A stretch of 22,777 nt of DNA. It comes from an uncultured Butyrivibrio sp. (GTDB lineage Bacteria > Bacillota > Clostridia > Lachnospirales > Lachnospiraceae). The stretch lies in the NCBI RefSeq assembly GCF_947169445.1, contig NZ_CAMVPU010000058.1, positions 1-22,777 of the forward strand, written 5' to 3'. Positions 7,313 through 14,785 of the stretch are shown one piece after another. The stretch's first letter is position 1. Every line of letters begins with the position of its first letter. A program made the position numbers and the translations under genes. The notes beneath the pieces were generated by a model that saw only the letters and a list, made by a program, of their open reading frames with translations, had not been told where the DNA came from and did not search any database.

Positions 7313-8713
7313 ATGGGTAAAAAAGAAAAAGAAGTAAGACCATTTGGTCTTAGAGACAAAGTCGGGTACCTTTTTGGAGACTTTGGAAATGATTTTACAT
7401 TTATTTTTGCGTCAGCAATTCTGATGAAATTCTACACGGACGTTATGGGAGTTTCAGCAGGAATGGTTGGACTTATGATGATGCTGGCAAGGTTTGTGGA
7501 TGCTTTTACAGACGTTGCGATGGGGCAGATAGCTGATAAGAGTGCTCCTACTGCAAAGGGCAAATTTGCACCCTGGATCAGACGAATGATGGGTCCTGTA
7601 GCCCTTGCGTCAATCCTAATGTATGCAGTCTGGTTTAAAGATATGTCGCTTGGCTTTAAAACAGTCTGGATGTTCTTTTCATATCTTCTCTGGGGAAGTA
7701 TCTGCTATACGGGAATCAATATTCCTTACGGATCAATGGCGTCTGCCATCACTTCAGACCCGAAGGAAAGACAGTCATTATCCACTTTCAGAACAATTGG
7801 CGGGTCTCTTGCAGGTGTAATGGTTGGTGTGATAGTGCCCATGGTTGTATATTACAAGGACGCTGCAGGTAATACCATGATCTCAGGCACTAAGACAACT
7901 ATGATGGCTGCGCTTTTTTCTGTTCTTGCAATTGTCTGCTATACATTATGCTATGCGCTCACAACAGAGAGAGTAAAGATCGAGAGCGTACGTGAGAAAT
8001 TCTCAGCGAAGTCTCTTATTGAGGTTACATTTGCCAACCGTTCAATGCTTGGAATAATCCTTGCAGCTCTTTTATGCCTCCTTTCTCAGCTTACGTTCTC
8101 GTCTATGGGCAACTATATTTATCCTAACTATTTTGGAAGCAGCGCAGCCCTTTCAATTTCAGGACTTTTGGGAATTGGAGTCATTCTTATTTTCTCACCA
8201 TTTATCTCAAAACTTACAGGCAGATTTGGCAGAAAAGAAATTGCTTCAGTCGGCGCAGTTATCGGCTTTGCAGCATTGATGGTCGCACGTATTATACACA
8301 CTCATGACGTTGTGGTATTCCTTGTATTATATACGATCTCATATTGCGGCCAGGCAGTATTTAACCTTGTTGTTTGGGCAATGATCACAGATGTAATAGA
8401 TGATATCGAAGTCAAGAAGGGAAAGAGAAGAGACGGAGTTATCTATGCTGTTTACTCCTTTGCAAGAAAACTTGGACAGGCTGCATCTGCCGGGCTTTCC
8501 GGACTTCTTCTTACATCAGTAGGATATACAGCTGAGACCGCCTTTGATGAGCCGGTGGTTAACGGAATCTATGATATTACCGTGCTTGTTCCGATGCTTG
8601 GCTTCGGAGTACTTGCATTAGTTCTCATCTTCCTCTATCCATTGGGCAAGAAACAGGTTGAGGAAAATGCAAGGATACTTGCTGAAAAGAAAAATACGGA
8701 TGAGGAAGGTTGA
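7313..8713 (+). CDS. GPH-family sugar:cation symporter (MFS)
   Basis: This 466-residue membrane transporter has about twelve hydrophobic segments. The N-terminal pattern is characteristic of the glycoside-pentoside-hexuronide family (MelB, UidB, XynB-like carriers): DKVGYLFGDFGNDF, then LMKFYTDVMG, and FVDAFTDVAMGQIADK with the cation-site acidic residues and the loop after helix 2. The second half has the matching ITDVIDDIEVKKGKRRDG loop. GGAGGG (7300-7305) lies 7 nt before the ATG. The stop is 5 nt before the GH2 start, so the two are one operon. The substrate is probably a beta-galactoside, another glycoside, or a glucuronide, following the GH2 partner. Exact specificity cannot be read from the sequence. 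Confidence 0.9.
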   Translation: MGKKEKEVRPFGLRDKVGYLFGDFGNDFTFIFASAILMKFYTDVMGVSAGMVGLMMMLARFVDAFTDVAMGQIADKSAPTAKGKFAPWIRRMMGPVALASILMYAVWFKDMSLGFKTVWMFFSYLLWGSICYTGINIPYGSMASAITSDPKERQSLSTFRTIGGSLAGVMVGVIVPMVVYYKDAAGNTMISGTKTTMMAALFSVLAIVCYTLCYALTTERVKIESVREKFSAKSLIEVTFANRSMLGIILAALLCLLSQLTFSSMGNYIYPNYFGSSAALSISGLLGIGVILIFSPFISKLTGRFGRKEIASVGAVIGFAALMVARIIHTHDVVVFLVLYTISYCGQAVFNLVVWAMITDVIDDIEVKKGKRRDGVIYAVYSFARKLGQAASAGLSGLLLTSVGYTAETAFDEPVVNGIYDITVLVPMLGFGVLALVLIFLYPLGKKQVEENARILAEKKNTDEEG

Positions 8714-8718
8714 AGTAT

Positions 8719-10950
8719 ATGCGAAAAGAGATATCACTAAAGAATAGTTGGAAATTTGCTAAAGAATCTGACCTGGTTTCGGCATTTCCTCAGGGATGGG
8801 AAGAAATCACTTTGCCACATACTTTTAATAATATTGATGGGCAGGACGGCGGAAATGACTACTTCAGGGGAGCTGTCCAGTATGTGAGACTCCTTGATTA
8901 TCCTGTTGATGACGCAGATTGTGCCGGAAAATGTGCTTTTCTCGAATTTAAGGGCGCTGCTATGACGGCTGACGTATTTTTAAATGGACAAAAAATTGCT
9001 CATCATGAGGGAGGATATTCAACCTTCAGGTGCGAAGTGACAGAGGTGCTTCATGAAGGGGAGAATCTTCTTGCAGTTCTTGTTGATAATTCAGCTAATG
9101 AAACGGTTTATCCCCAGAAGGCAGATTTTACTTTTTATGGTGGCCTGTACCGCGATGTGAATCTGATACTGACTGAAAAAGAGCATTTTGAATGCGTACT
9201 TGACGGAAGCGACGGTATCAAGATCACTCCTGAAGTTATGGGAAAAGATGCAAAGGTTACATGTGAAGCCTGGGCAAACAGCGGAGAAAAGGTAGAGTTT
9301 AAGATTTATTCTTCAGATGGAGATAGTTTTGAAGCTGAGGCAGCACTTAAGAATGGATATGCAATCACAACCATCGATGCCCAAAATGTTCATCTATGGG
9401 ACGGAATTGACGATCCGTTTTTATACAGTGTTGAAGCAAGACTTATAAGCGATGGCGCTGAAAAAGATACGGTTGCAACAAGGATTGGCTTCAGAAGTTT
9501 CAAAGTAACACCTGATGAAGGATTCTTTTTGAATGGCAGATCTTATCCACTGCGCGGAGTTTCAAGGCATCAGGACCGGGAAGGTGCAGGAAATGCCCTG
9601 ACTTTGGAAATGCATAAAGAGGACATGGAGCTTATAAAAGAGATTGGAGCAAATACCATAAGACTGGCGCATTACCAGCATGCTCAGGAGTTCTATGATC
9701 TGTGTGATGAAAACGGAATGGTGGTTTGGGCTGAGATTCCATATATAACAAAGCATATGGATTCCGGCAAGGAGAATACGCTTAGTCAGATGAGAGAACT
9801 TGTCACTCAGTGTTATCATCATCCGAGCATTGTCTGCTGGGCACTTTCAAATGAGATAACTGCCAGCGGCGAGATAACAGAAAATCTCCTTGAAAACCAC
9901 AGAGAACTTAATGATCTTTGCCATAAGCTTGATAAGACCAGGCTCACAACAATGGCACATGTATTCATGCTGGATACCAAGAATCCTATAATTGATATTC
10001 CGGATATTGGAAGCTACAACCTTTATTACGGCTGGTATCTTGGCGAGCTGACTCAAAACGAGGAGTTTTTTGATAAATTCCACAAAGAGTATCCAAACAG
10101 GATAATTGGTTTTTCTGAGTATGGTGCCGACGCTAATCCCAAGTATCACAGCAGTAATCCGGTAAGAAGCGATTATACAGAGGAGTATCAGTGTCTTTAC
10201 CATGAACATATCCTGAAGTGTATCAATGAAAGACCATATCTATGGGCAACTCATGTCTGGAACATGTTTGATTTTGCTGCTGATGGACGTGATGAAGGCG
10301 GCAATAATGGCAAGAATCAGAAGGGTCTGGTTACCATAGACAGAAGACTTAAGAAGGATGTTTTTTTCCTGTACAAAGCTGCATGGAATAAGAAAGAACC
10401 CTTTGTGCATGTCTGTGGCAGAAGATATGTAGACAGAGCAGAGGACAGAACTCAGGTTAAAGTGTACTCAAATCAGCCAATAGTATCACTTTATATAGAT
10501 GGTGAGTTTTTCATGGAAAAGACAGGAGATATAATATTTGAGTTTGAAGTGGAACTGTCAGGAGAACATACCATAACTGCAAAGGCAGGAGATCTTCAGG
10601 ACGAGATCGTTATCAGAAGAGTCAAAGAGCCTAATAAGAGCTATGTCCTTGAAGGTAGTAAAGCTGTACGAAACTGGTTTGATGATGAGACGGATGCGGC
10701 CTTTTTTTCAATAAAAGACACAATGAAAGATCTGAGGAGTAATCCGGGATCTGCAGCTATTTTAGGAAGAATGATGGAAAAGGTGACCAAAAGCAGGGGC
10801 GAGGTTGCACAGGCAGCCCAGAAGAATGAAGCACTCCAAAAAATGATGGAAAACATGACCCTGGAATCACTTCTTTCCCAGGCGGGCAGCGCAGTTTCTG
10901 ATGATGATATAATAAATCTCAATCAGGCGCTTCAGAAGATAAGAAAGTGA
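8719..10950 (+). CDS. Glycoside hydrolase family 2, beta-galactosidase-like
   Basis: This is a 743-residue cytoplasmic enzyme with no signal peptide. I chose ATG 8719, 9 nt after GAGGAAGG (8702-8709); a TTG at 8710 is directly against that site. Domains follow GH2 order: sugar-binding jelly roll (about 1-150), immunoglobulin-like domain (about 160-265), and TIM barrel (about 268-560). The acid/base is E379 in CWALSNEI and the nucleophile is E467 in GFSEYGAD. The segment MFDFAADGRDEGG and KNQKGLVTIDRR resembles GH2 beta-galactosidases. An N-x-K pair is also present, so beta-glucuronidase activity is not excluded. After about residue 560 there is a small beta domain and then a helical tail of about 90 residues, rich in M, Q and K, outside the usual GH2 core. 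It would hydrolyse the glycoside imported by the upstream symporter. Confidence 0.9.
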   Translation: MRKEISLKNSWKFAKESDLVSAFPQGWEEITLPHTFNNIDGQDGGNDYFRGAVQYVRLLDYPVDDADCAGKCAFLEFKGAAMTADVFLNGQKIAHHEGGYSTFRCEVTEVLHEGENLLAVLVDNSANETVYPQKADFTFYGGLYRDVNLILTEKEHFECVLDGSDGIKITPEVMGKDAKVTCEAWANSGEKVEFKIYSSDGDSFEAEAALKNGYAITTIDAQNVHLWDGIDDPFLYSVEARLISDGAEKDTVATRIGFRSFKVTPDEGFFLNGRSYPLRGVSRHQDREGAGNALTLEMHKEDMELIKEIGANTIRLAHYQHAQEFYDLCDENGMVVWAEIPYITKHMDSGKENTLSQMRELVTQCYHHPSIVCWALSNEITASGEITENLLENHRELNDLCHKLDKTRLTTMAHVFMLDTKNPIIDIPDIGSYNLYYGWYLGELTQNEEFFDKFHKEYPNRIIGFSEYGADANPKYHSSNPVRSDYTEEYQCLYHEHILKCINERPYLWATHVWNMFDFAADGRDEGGNNGKNQKGLVTIDRRLKKDVFFLYKAAWNKKEPFVHVCGRRYVDRAEDRTQVKVYSNQPIVSLYIDGEFFMEKTGDIIFEFEVELSGEHTITAKAGDLQDEIVIRRVKEPNKSYVLEGSKAVRNWFDDETDAAFFSIKDTMKDLRSNPGSAAILGRMMEKVTKSRGEVAQAAQKNEALQKMMENMTLESLLSQAGSAVSDDDIINLNQALQKIRK

Positions 10951-11032
10951 AAAATAATGATGTCTGGAGCATAAGGCATTTCATTCACTAAAGGCAAGCT
11001 AGGTAAGACCGAAGACTTTAGAACTTGACATT

Positions 11033-11089
11033 ATTTTAATAAAACAGAAACAAAACCCAAATAAAACAAAAACAATACTTATATAAAAT
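11033..11089 (+). promoter_or_regulatory. Promoter of the epimerase-like gene with a block shared with 4598
   Basis: The 20-bp block at 11033-11052 is identical to 4598-4617. A -10-like TAAAAT (11084-11089) starts 31 bp after it, the same distance as at the other promoter, and the spacer again carries AAATAAAACAAAAA in register. No -35 at the right distance is convincing. A TTGACA at 11025-11030 has no -10 at a suitable spacing. This points to an activator-dependent promoter shared with the membrane operon. Confidence 0.5.
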
Positions 11090-11139
11090 GCAATCATCAG
11101 GTGAAGCAAAAAGCAGAACAGTGGTGATTGCATTTTATA
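11082..11139. promoter_or_regulatory. Large hairpin overlapping the epimerase promoter and leader
   Basis: Positions 11082-11099 pair with 11122-11139. Fifteen pairs are perfect (core TGCAATCA/TGATTGCA) and three inner pairs include one G-U. The loop is 22 nt and purine-rich. It overlaps the presumed -10 and lies about 16 nt ahead of the AGGAGGG ribosome site. It could be an operator palindrome or a leader RNA hairpin. No terminator T run follows. Confidence 0.5.
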
Positions 11140-11170
11140 GTTAATAACAAAATTTAGGAGGGTTTTTTAA

Positions 11171-12178
11171 ATGAGAAAGATACTTGTAACTGGCGCAGCA
11201 GGATTTTTAGGTGGAACTATTTGCAGACAGCTTGTAGAAAATGGAGAGAGTGTAAGAGCTTTTGTTCTTCCCAATGATCCGGCCATGAAGTTTGTTCCTG
11301 AAGAAGCTGAGGTGGTAGAGGGCGATCTTACAGACAAGGAATCTCTTGAGAGATTTTTTACAGTGGAAGAGGGAACAGAAACAGTTGTGCTTCATATTGC
11401 AAGTATTGTTTCAGTCAACCCTGATTATAACCAAAAGGTTATGGATGTAAATGTAGGTGGAACACAGAACATAATTGATCTTTGCCTTTCACATCCGGAG
11501 TGTAAGAAGCTTGTTTACTGCAGCTCAACAGGTGCAATTCCTGAAGAGCCAAAAGGAAAGGCTATCAAGGAAGTTAAAAGATTTGATGAGAACAAGGTTC
11601 TTGGCTGCTACAGTCAGTCAAAAGCACTTGCGACTCAGGCAGTCCTTGATGCTGTTAAATATAGAGGCCTTAATGCATGTGTGGTTCATCCAAGCGGAAT
11701 CATGGGACCTGAGGATTTCGCTGTTGGGGAGACAACGGGAACACTTATAAAGATCATCAACGGCGAAATGCCTGCGGGAATCGATGGCTCTTTTAACTTA
11801 TGTGATGTAAGAGACCTGGCAAATGGCACCATTGCGGCAATTGATAAAGGTCGAAAGGGTGAATGCTATATTCTTGGTAATGAACCGGTTTCCTTCAAGG
11901 ACTTCAGCAAAATGGTAAGCGATGAGGCTGGATGTAGTCCTGTTAAGATGTTTCTGCCAATCTGGGCAGCTAATCTGATGGGCAGGATTATGGAAAAGAG
12001 AGCAAAGAGACGTGGAGAGAAGCCTCTTATGACAACTTTTTCGGTATATAACCTTGCCAGAAACAATACATTTGATTCATCAAAGGCAAAACAGGAACTT
12101 GGATATCATACCCGTTCATATCGCGAGACTATCCACGATGAAGTTCAGTGGCTTAAGGAATCCGGTAAGATTGCATGA
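11171..12178 (+). CDS. NAD(P)-dependent epimerase/dehydratase-like extended SDR
   Basis: This 335-residue cytoplasmic oxidoreductase of the extended short-chain dehydrogenase family resembles dihydroflavonol-reductase or 3-beta-hydroxysteroid-dehydrogenase types. It has the nucleotide-binding GAAGFLG (8-14), GDLTD (51-55), the YCSSTGA strand with the catalytic Ser near 118, and the catalytic Y147 and K151 in CYSQSKA. The end of the protein (FDSSKAKQELGYHTRSYRETIHDEVQWLKESG) is typical for the family. The ATG follows a good AGGAGGG (11156-11162). It is separated from the GH2 gene by 220 bp with its own promoter features. The natural substrate cannot be inferred; the shared promoter block ties it to the membrane operon at 4700 rather than to its neighbours. 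Confidence 0.85.
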   Translation: MRKILVTGAAGFLGGTICRQLVENGESVRAFVLPNDPAMKFVPEEAEVVEGDLTDKESLERFFTVEEGTETVVLHIASIVSVNPDYNQKVMDVNVGGTQNIIDLCLSHPECKKLVYCSSTGAIPEEPKGKAIKEVKRFDENKVLGCYSQSKALATQAVLDAVKYRGLNACVVHPSGIMGPEDFAVGETTGTLIKIINGEMPAGIDGSFNLCDVRDLANGTIAAIDKGRKGECYILGNEPVSFKDFSKMVSDEAGCSPVKMFLPIWAANLMGRIMEKRAKRRGEKPLMTTFSVYNLARNNTFDSSKAKQELGYHTRSYRETIHDEVQWLKESGKIA

Positions 12179-12194
12179 GCCAGTGGTGAACTAG

Positions 12195-12304
12195 GGGGAC
12201 GGGGTTAGTGATCCATTTGGTGAGTTGTGCCATTGGGGACGGTTCTTTTTGGCACGAGCCGGGAAGTTTCAAGTGTGTGCCAAAAGAACCGTCCCCATTG
12301 GCAC
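12195..12304. repeat. GGGGACGG-family repeat, copy 2 (composite)
   Basis: This intergenic element has two parts. Positions 12195-12218 (GGGGACGGGGTTAGTGATCC then ATTT) match one arm of copy 1 with one difference, but without a partner arm. Positions 12227-12255 and 12277-12304 form a near-perfect inverted repeat around GGGGACGGTTCTTTT and GGCAC, with one mismatch and one extra T. The two parts share GGGGACGG but differ afterwards, so they look like two subtypes of one repeat family placed side by side. Confidence 0.8.
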
Positions 12305-12351
12305 GCTTGTTGATTCACAGAAAGGTTGTCTGATAATAGGAGTTTATGAAT

Positions 12352-13170
12352 ATGAGTGATGTTTGTGTAATAACAGGTGGCGGAAGTGGCATGGGACTTG
12401 CAGCTGCAAAGAACATGCCAAAGGATAAGATCATTATTCTGTCAGGAAGAACGGTTTCAAAGCTTGAAAATGCTGTTGATCAGCTAAAAGATCTGGGATA
12501 TGAGGCGTATGCATGTGCGTGTGATACTTCTGACAGGCAGAGCGTTTGCAAACTGGCGTCTTATGCTAAGATGAAAGGTACAGTCAGAACTGTTATTAAT
12601 GCAGCAGGAATGTCGCCCAATATGGCGAATGGGGAAAAACTTCTTCGAGTTAATGCACTGGGGACAGTATATGTAAATCAGGAATTTTCCAAAGTAATGG
12701 AAAAGGGAAGTGTGATAGTTGATATTTCATCAAATTCGGCATATGCACTTCCAAAGTTTCTGATAAATAAAAAGACGTATGCACTGGCAGAGACAGATGA
12801 AGATAAATTTCTGAAGAAACTATTGAAACTTTCGAATCTTCCAAAGGGAGACTATGCGAAAGCAGGATTTGCATATGCTCTGTCTAAGAACTTTGTAGTA
12901 TGGTATGCACAGAAGTGTGCATTTGAGTATGGAAAAAAGGGAATAAGAGTCTGTTCCTTAAGTCCCGGACTCATAAGCACCGACATGGGAAAGCTTGAGG
13001 AAAAAGAAGGCGGTGTACTCCTAAAGTATGCTGCGGAAAAGAGAATGGGAACACCGGAAGAACTGGGATATGCCATTGCCTCTGTAGCTGATGAAAGAAA
13101 CGGATATCTTGCCGGAGTAGATGTACTTGTAGATGGCGGCAGTACCAATGGTAAGCTGTTTATCAAATGA
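12352..13170 (+). CDS. Classical short-chain dehydrogenase/reductase
   Basis: This 272-residue oxidoreductase has the cofactor motif TGGGSGMG near the N-terminus, NAAG after strand 4, a catalytic Ser in VDISSNSAY, and the pair YALSK (Y175, K179). The 46 or so residues between Ser and Tyr are far more than the usual 13. This resembles the insertion seen in 3-alpha-hydroxysteroid dehydrogenases of the SDR type, so a steroid-like or other bulky substrate is possible. The C-terminal segment (PGLISTDMG, then YLAGVDVLVDGGSTNG) is typical. I prefer ATG 12352 because AGGAG (12338-12342) is 9 nt away; an in-frame ATG at 12346 is only 3 nt away. It is co-oriented with the epimerase-like gene but separated from it by a repeat. 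Confidence 0.85.
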   Translation: MSDVCVITGGGSGMGLAAAKNMPKDKIIILSGRTVSKLENAVDQLKDLGYEAYACACDTSDRQSVCKLASYAKMKGTVRTVINAAGMSPNMANGEKLLRVNALGTVYVNQEFSKVMEKGSVIVDISSNSAYALPKFLINKKTYALAETDEDKFLKKLLKLSNLPKGDYAKAGFAYALSKNFVVWYAQKCAFEYGKKGIRVCSLSPGLISTDMGKLEEKEGGVLLKYAAEKRMGTPEELGYAIASVADERNGYLAGVDVLVDGGSTNGKLFIK

Positions 13171-13224
13171 GAAAAAAGCGCATGAAAAAATGATTTTCAA
13201 TTATTTTTTTGTTGACGTTGCCTA

Positions 13225-13252
13225 TTACATCAAATTTTTAAAAGAGTAGAAT
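13225..13252 (+). promoter_or_regulatory. Candidate promoter of the MATE gene
   Basis: TTACAT (13225-13230) and TAGAAT (13247-13252) are 16 bp apart. They would start a transcript near 13259, giving a leader of about 120 nt that contains both hairpins described next. A TTGACG at 13212 lacks a matching -10. Confidence 0.4.
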
Positions 13253-13281
13253 AACTAAGTGACAAAAGATGAATTGAATAG

Positions 13282-13356
13282 TGGTTGCCGCTTGTTTGCA
13301 GGCAATCAGGTTGTAACTAAACGCGTGTAAGTGAAGACCTCTTACATGCGTTTTTT
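13282..13356 (+). terminator. Attenuator-like leader ending in an intrinsic terminator before the MATE gene
   Basis: The first hairpin pairs TGGTTGCC (13282-13289) with GGCAATCA (13301-13308). The second pairs AAACGCGTGTAAG (13319-13331) with CTTACATGCGTTT (13341-13353) through one G-U pair and runs into six T (13351-13356). This is a complete intrinsic terminator only 21 nt before ATG 13378. TGTAA at about 13312-13316 could pair with TTACA of the terminator arm, a possible antiterminator. The layout is that of a riboswitch or attenuator. It does not match a class I can name. It could instead end read-through from the SDR gene. Confidence 0.55.
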
Positions 13357-13377
13357 GCGTTTAAATGGAGGTTATTT

Positions 13378-14781
13378 ATGAATCAGAATGCAAACAGATA
13401 CCTTGCAGAGGAAAAGATAGGAAAGCTCCTTTTGAAGTTTTCAATTCCATGCATAATGTCGCTATTAGTTTCGGCTCTTTACAATATTGTTGACCAGATC
13501 TTTATCGGAAGAGGTGTTGGATATCTGGGAAACGGAGCTACAAACGTTGTATTTCCAATTACCGTCATTTCTCTGGCGGTTGCCCTTATGTTGGGAGATG
13601 GATGTGCTGCGTTTTTGAGCCTTTGTCAGGGTAAAAAAGATCTTAAGAGTGCCAACAAGAGTGTCGGAAATGCAGTAAGTCTGCTGGTATTAAGTGGACT
13701 TGTGATGACAGCTCTTTTTGCGATATTTAAAGTACAGATATTAAATGCCTTTGGCGCTACAGAAAACAATTTTGCGTATGCCAATGAGTATTTCAATTTT
13801 ATAATCATAGGAATTCCATTCTTCGTTGTGGGAAATGGTCTCAATTCCATAATCCGTGCAGATGGAAGTCCTAAGTTCGCCATGATAACTACGCTTGTTG
13901 GCTGCATCATCAATGTGATCCTGGATCCTGTTGCTATTTTTGGACTCGGATGGGGAATGATGGGAGCTGCTCTTGCCACGATCACAGGACAGATCGTCAC
14001 TGCTGTCTGCGGAATTATCTATCTGACAAGAGCTAAGGCCTTTAAGCTTGATAAAAAGAGCTTTCTCCTGGATGGAAACATTATCAGAAAGTTCCTTCCC
14101 CTTGGAATAAGCAGTTTCCTTACCCAGATTTCAATAGTAGTCATCATGGGAGTCATGAACAATGTTCTTGTTACTTATGGCGCGAGGAGTAAGTATGGCG
14201 CAGATATTCCTCTTACTGTAGTGGGAATAGTAATGAAGGTGTTCCAGATCGTAGTATCAGTATGTATAGGAATCGCTGCTGGTTCACAGCCTATTATCGG
14301 ATATAACTACGGCGCGGGAGAGTATAAGCGTGTAAAAGAGCTCTTCGGTGCTATCATCAAGGCTGAGGCAGTAGTGGGAATTGTAGCAATGGTATTGTTT
14401 GAGGTATTTCCGCTTCAGATCACATCAATTTTTGGAAGTGAGGACGGACTCTACAATGAATTTGCAGTTATGGCATTCAGGGTGTTCCTGTCCATGATAG
14501 TATTGACCTGCATACAGAAAGCTGCCAGCGTGTTTCTGCAGGCCCTTGGTAAGCCTGTCATGGCCATGGGACTTTCGCTTTTAAGAGACTTTGTTCTCAG
14601 CGTTCCTTTTGCGATCATACTTCCGATATTCTTTGGTGTTGAAGGAGCTCTTTATTCTGCACCTATTGCAGACCTGGGATCTGCAGTTGCGGTTGTGATA
14701 ATGTCTGCAGCTACATTAAAAGAACTTAATGCCAAAGCAGGAGAAAATGAAATTCATGAAACTGAAAGGGCAGTAGCCTGA
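13378..14781 (+). CDS. MATE-family multidrug/metabolite exporter
   Basis: The 467 residues form twelve predicted membrane helices in two similar halves. The N-terminus LLLKFSIPCIMSLLVSALYNIVDQIFIGRGVG is the family signature, and the internal repeat (FLPLGISSFLTQISIVVIMG and SQPIIGYNYGAGEYKRVKEL) confirms a MatE transporter of the DinF/NorM-like class found in Firmicutes. It would export a cationic or other toxic compound using Na+ or H+. TGGAGG (13366-13371) lies 6 nt before the ATG. The terminator-containing leader suggests transcript-level control by a ligand. The stop is only 4 nt from the stop of the convergent LacI gene. Confidence 0.92.
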   Translation: MNQNANRYLAEEKIGKLLLKFSIPCIMSLLVSALYNIVDQIFIGRGVGYLGNGATNVVFPITVISLAVALMLGDGCAAFLSLCQGKKDLKSANKSVGNAVSLLVLSGLVMTALFAIFKVQILNAFGATENNFAYANEYFNFIIIGIPFFVVGNGLNSIIRADGSPKFAMITTLVGCIINVILDPVAIFGLGWGMMGAALATITGQIVTAVCGIIYLTRAKAFKLDKKSFLLDGNIIRKFLPLGISSFLTQISIVVIMGVMNNVLVTYGARSKYGADIPLTVVGIVMKVFQIVVSVCIGIAAGSQPIIGYNYGAGEYKRVKELFGAIIKAEAVVGIVAMVLFEVFPLQITSIFGSEDGLYNEFAVMAFRVFLSMIVLTCIQKAASVFLQALGKPVMAMGLSLLRDFVLSVPFAIILPIFFGVEGALYSAPIADLGSAVAVVIMSAATLKELNAKAGENEIHETERAVA

Positions 14782-14785
14782 AATA

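Noticed and set aside
9847..10209. 120-codon open frame on the minus strand
   Set aside because: It is a shadow of the GH2 catalytic barrel, with no ribosome site and no family signature.
8719..10950. Naming the GH2 enzyme a beta-glucuronidase because of its N-x-K pair
   Set aside because: The same pair occurs in GH2 beta-galactosidase-like proteins with the neighbouring GRxEG/KGLVT sequence, so it does not decide the matter.
11025..11030. Perfect TTGACA as a -35 for the epimerase gene
   Set aside because: No -10 hexamer occurs 15-19 bp downstream; the shared promoter block occupies that position.
13283..13320. preQ1-type riboswitch in the MATE leader
   Set aside because: The hairpin and the AACTAA tail look superficially similar, but the conserved loop of that class is missing.
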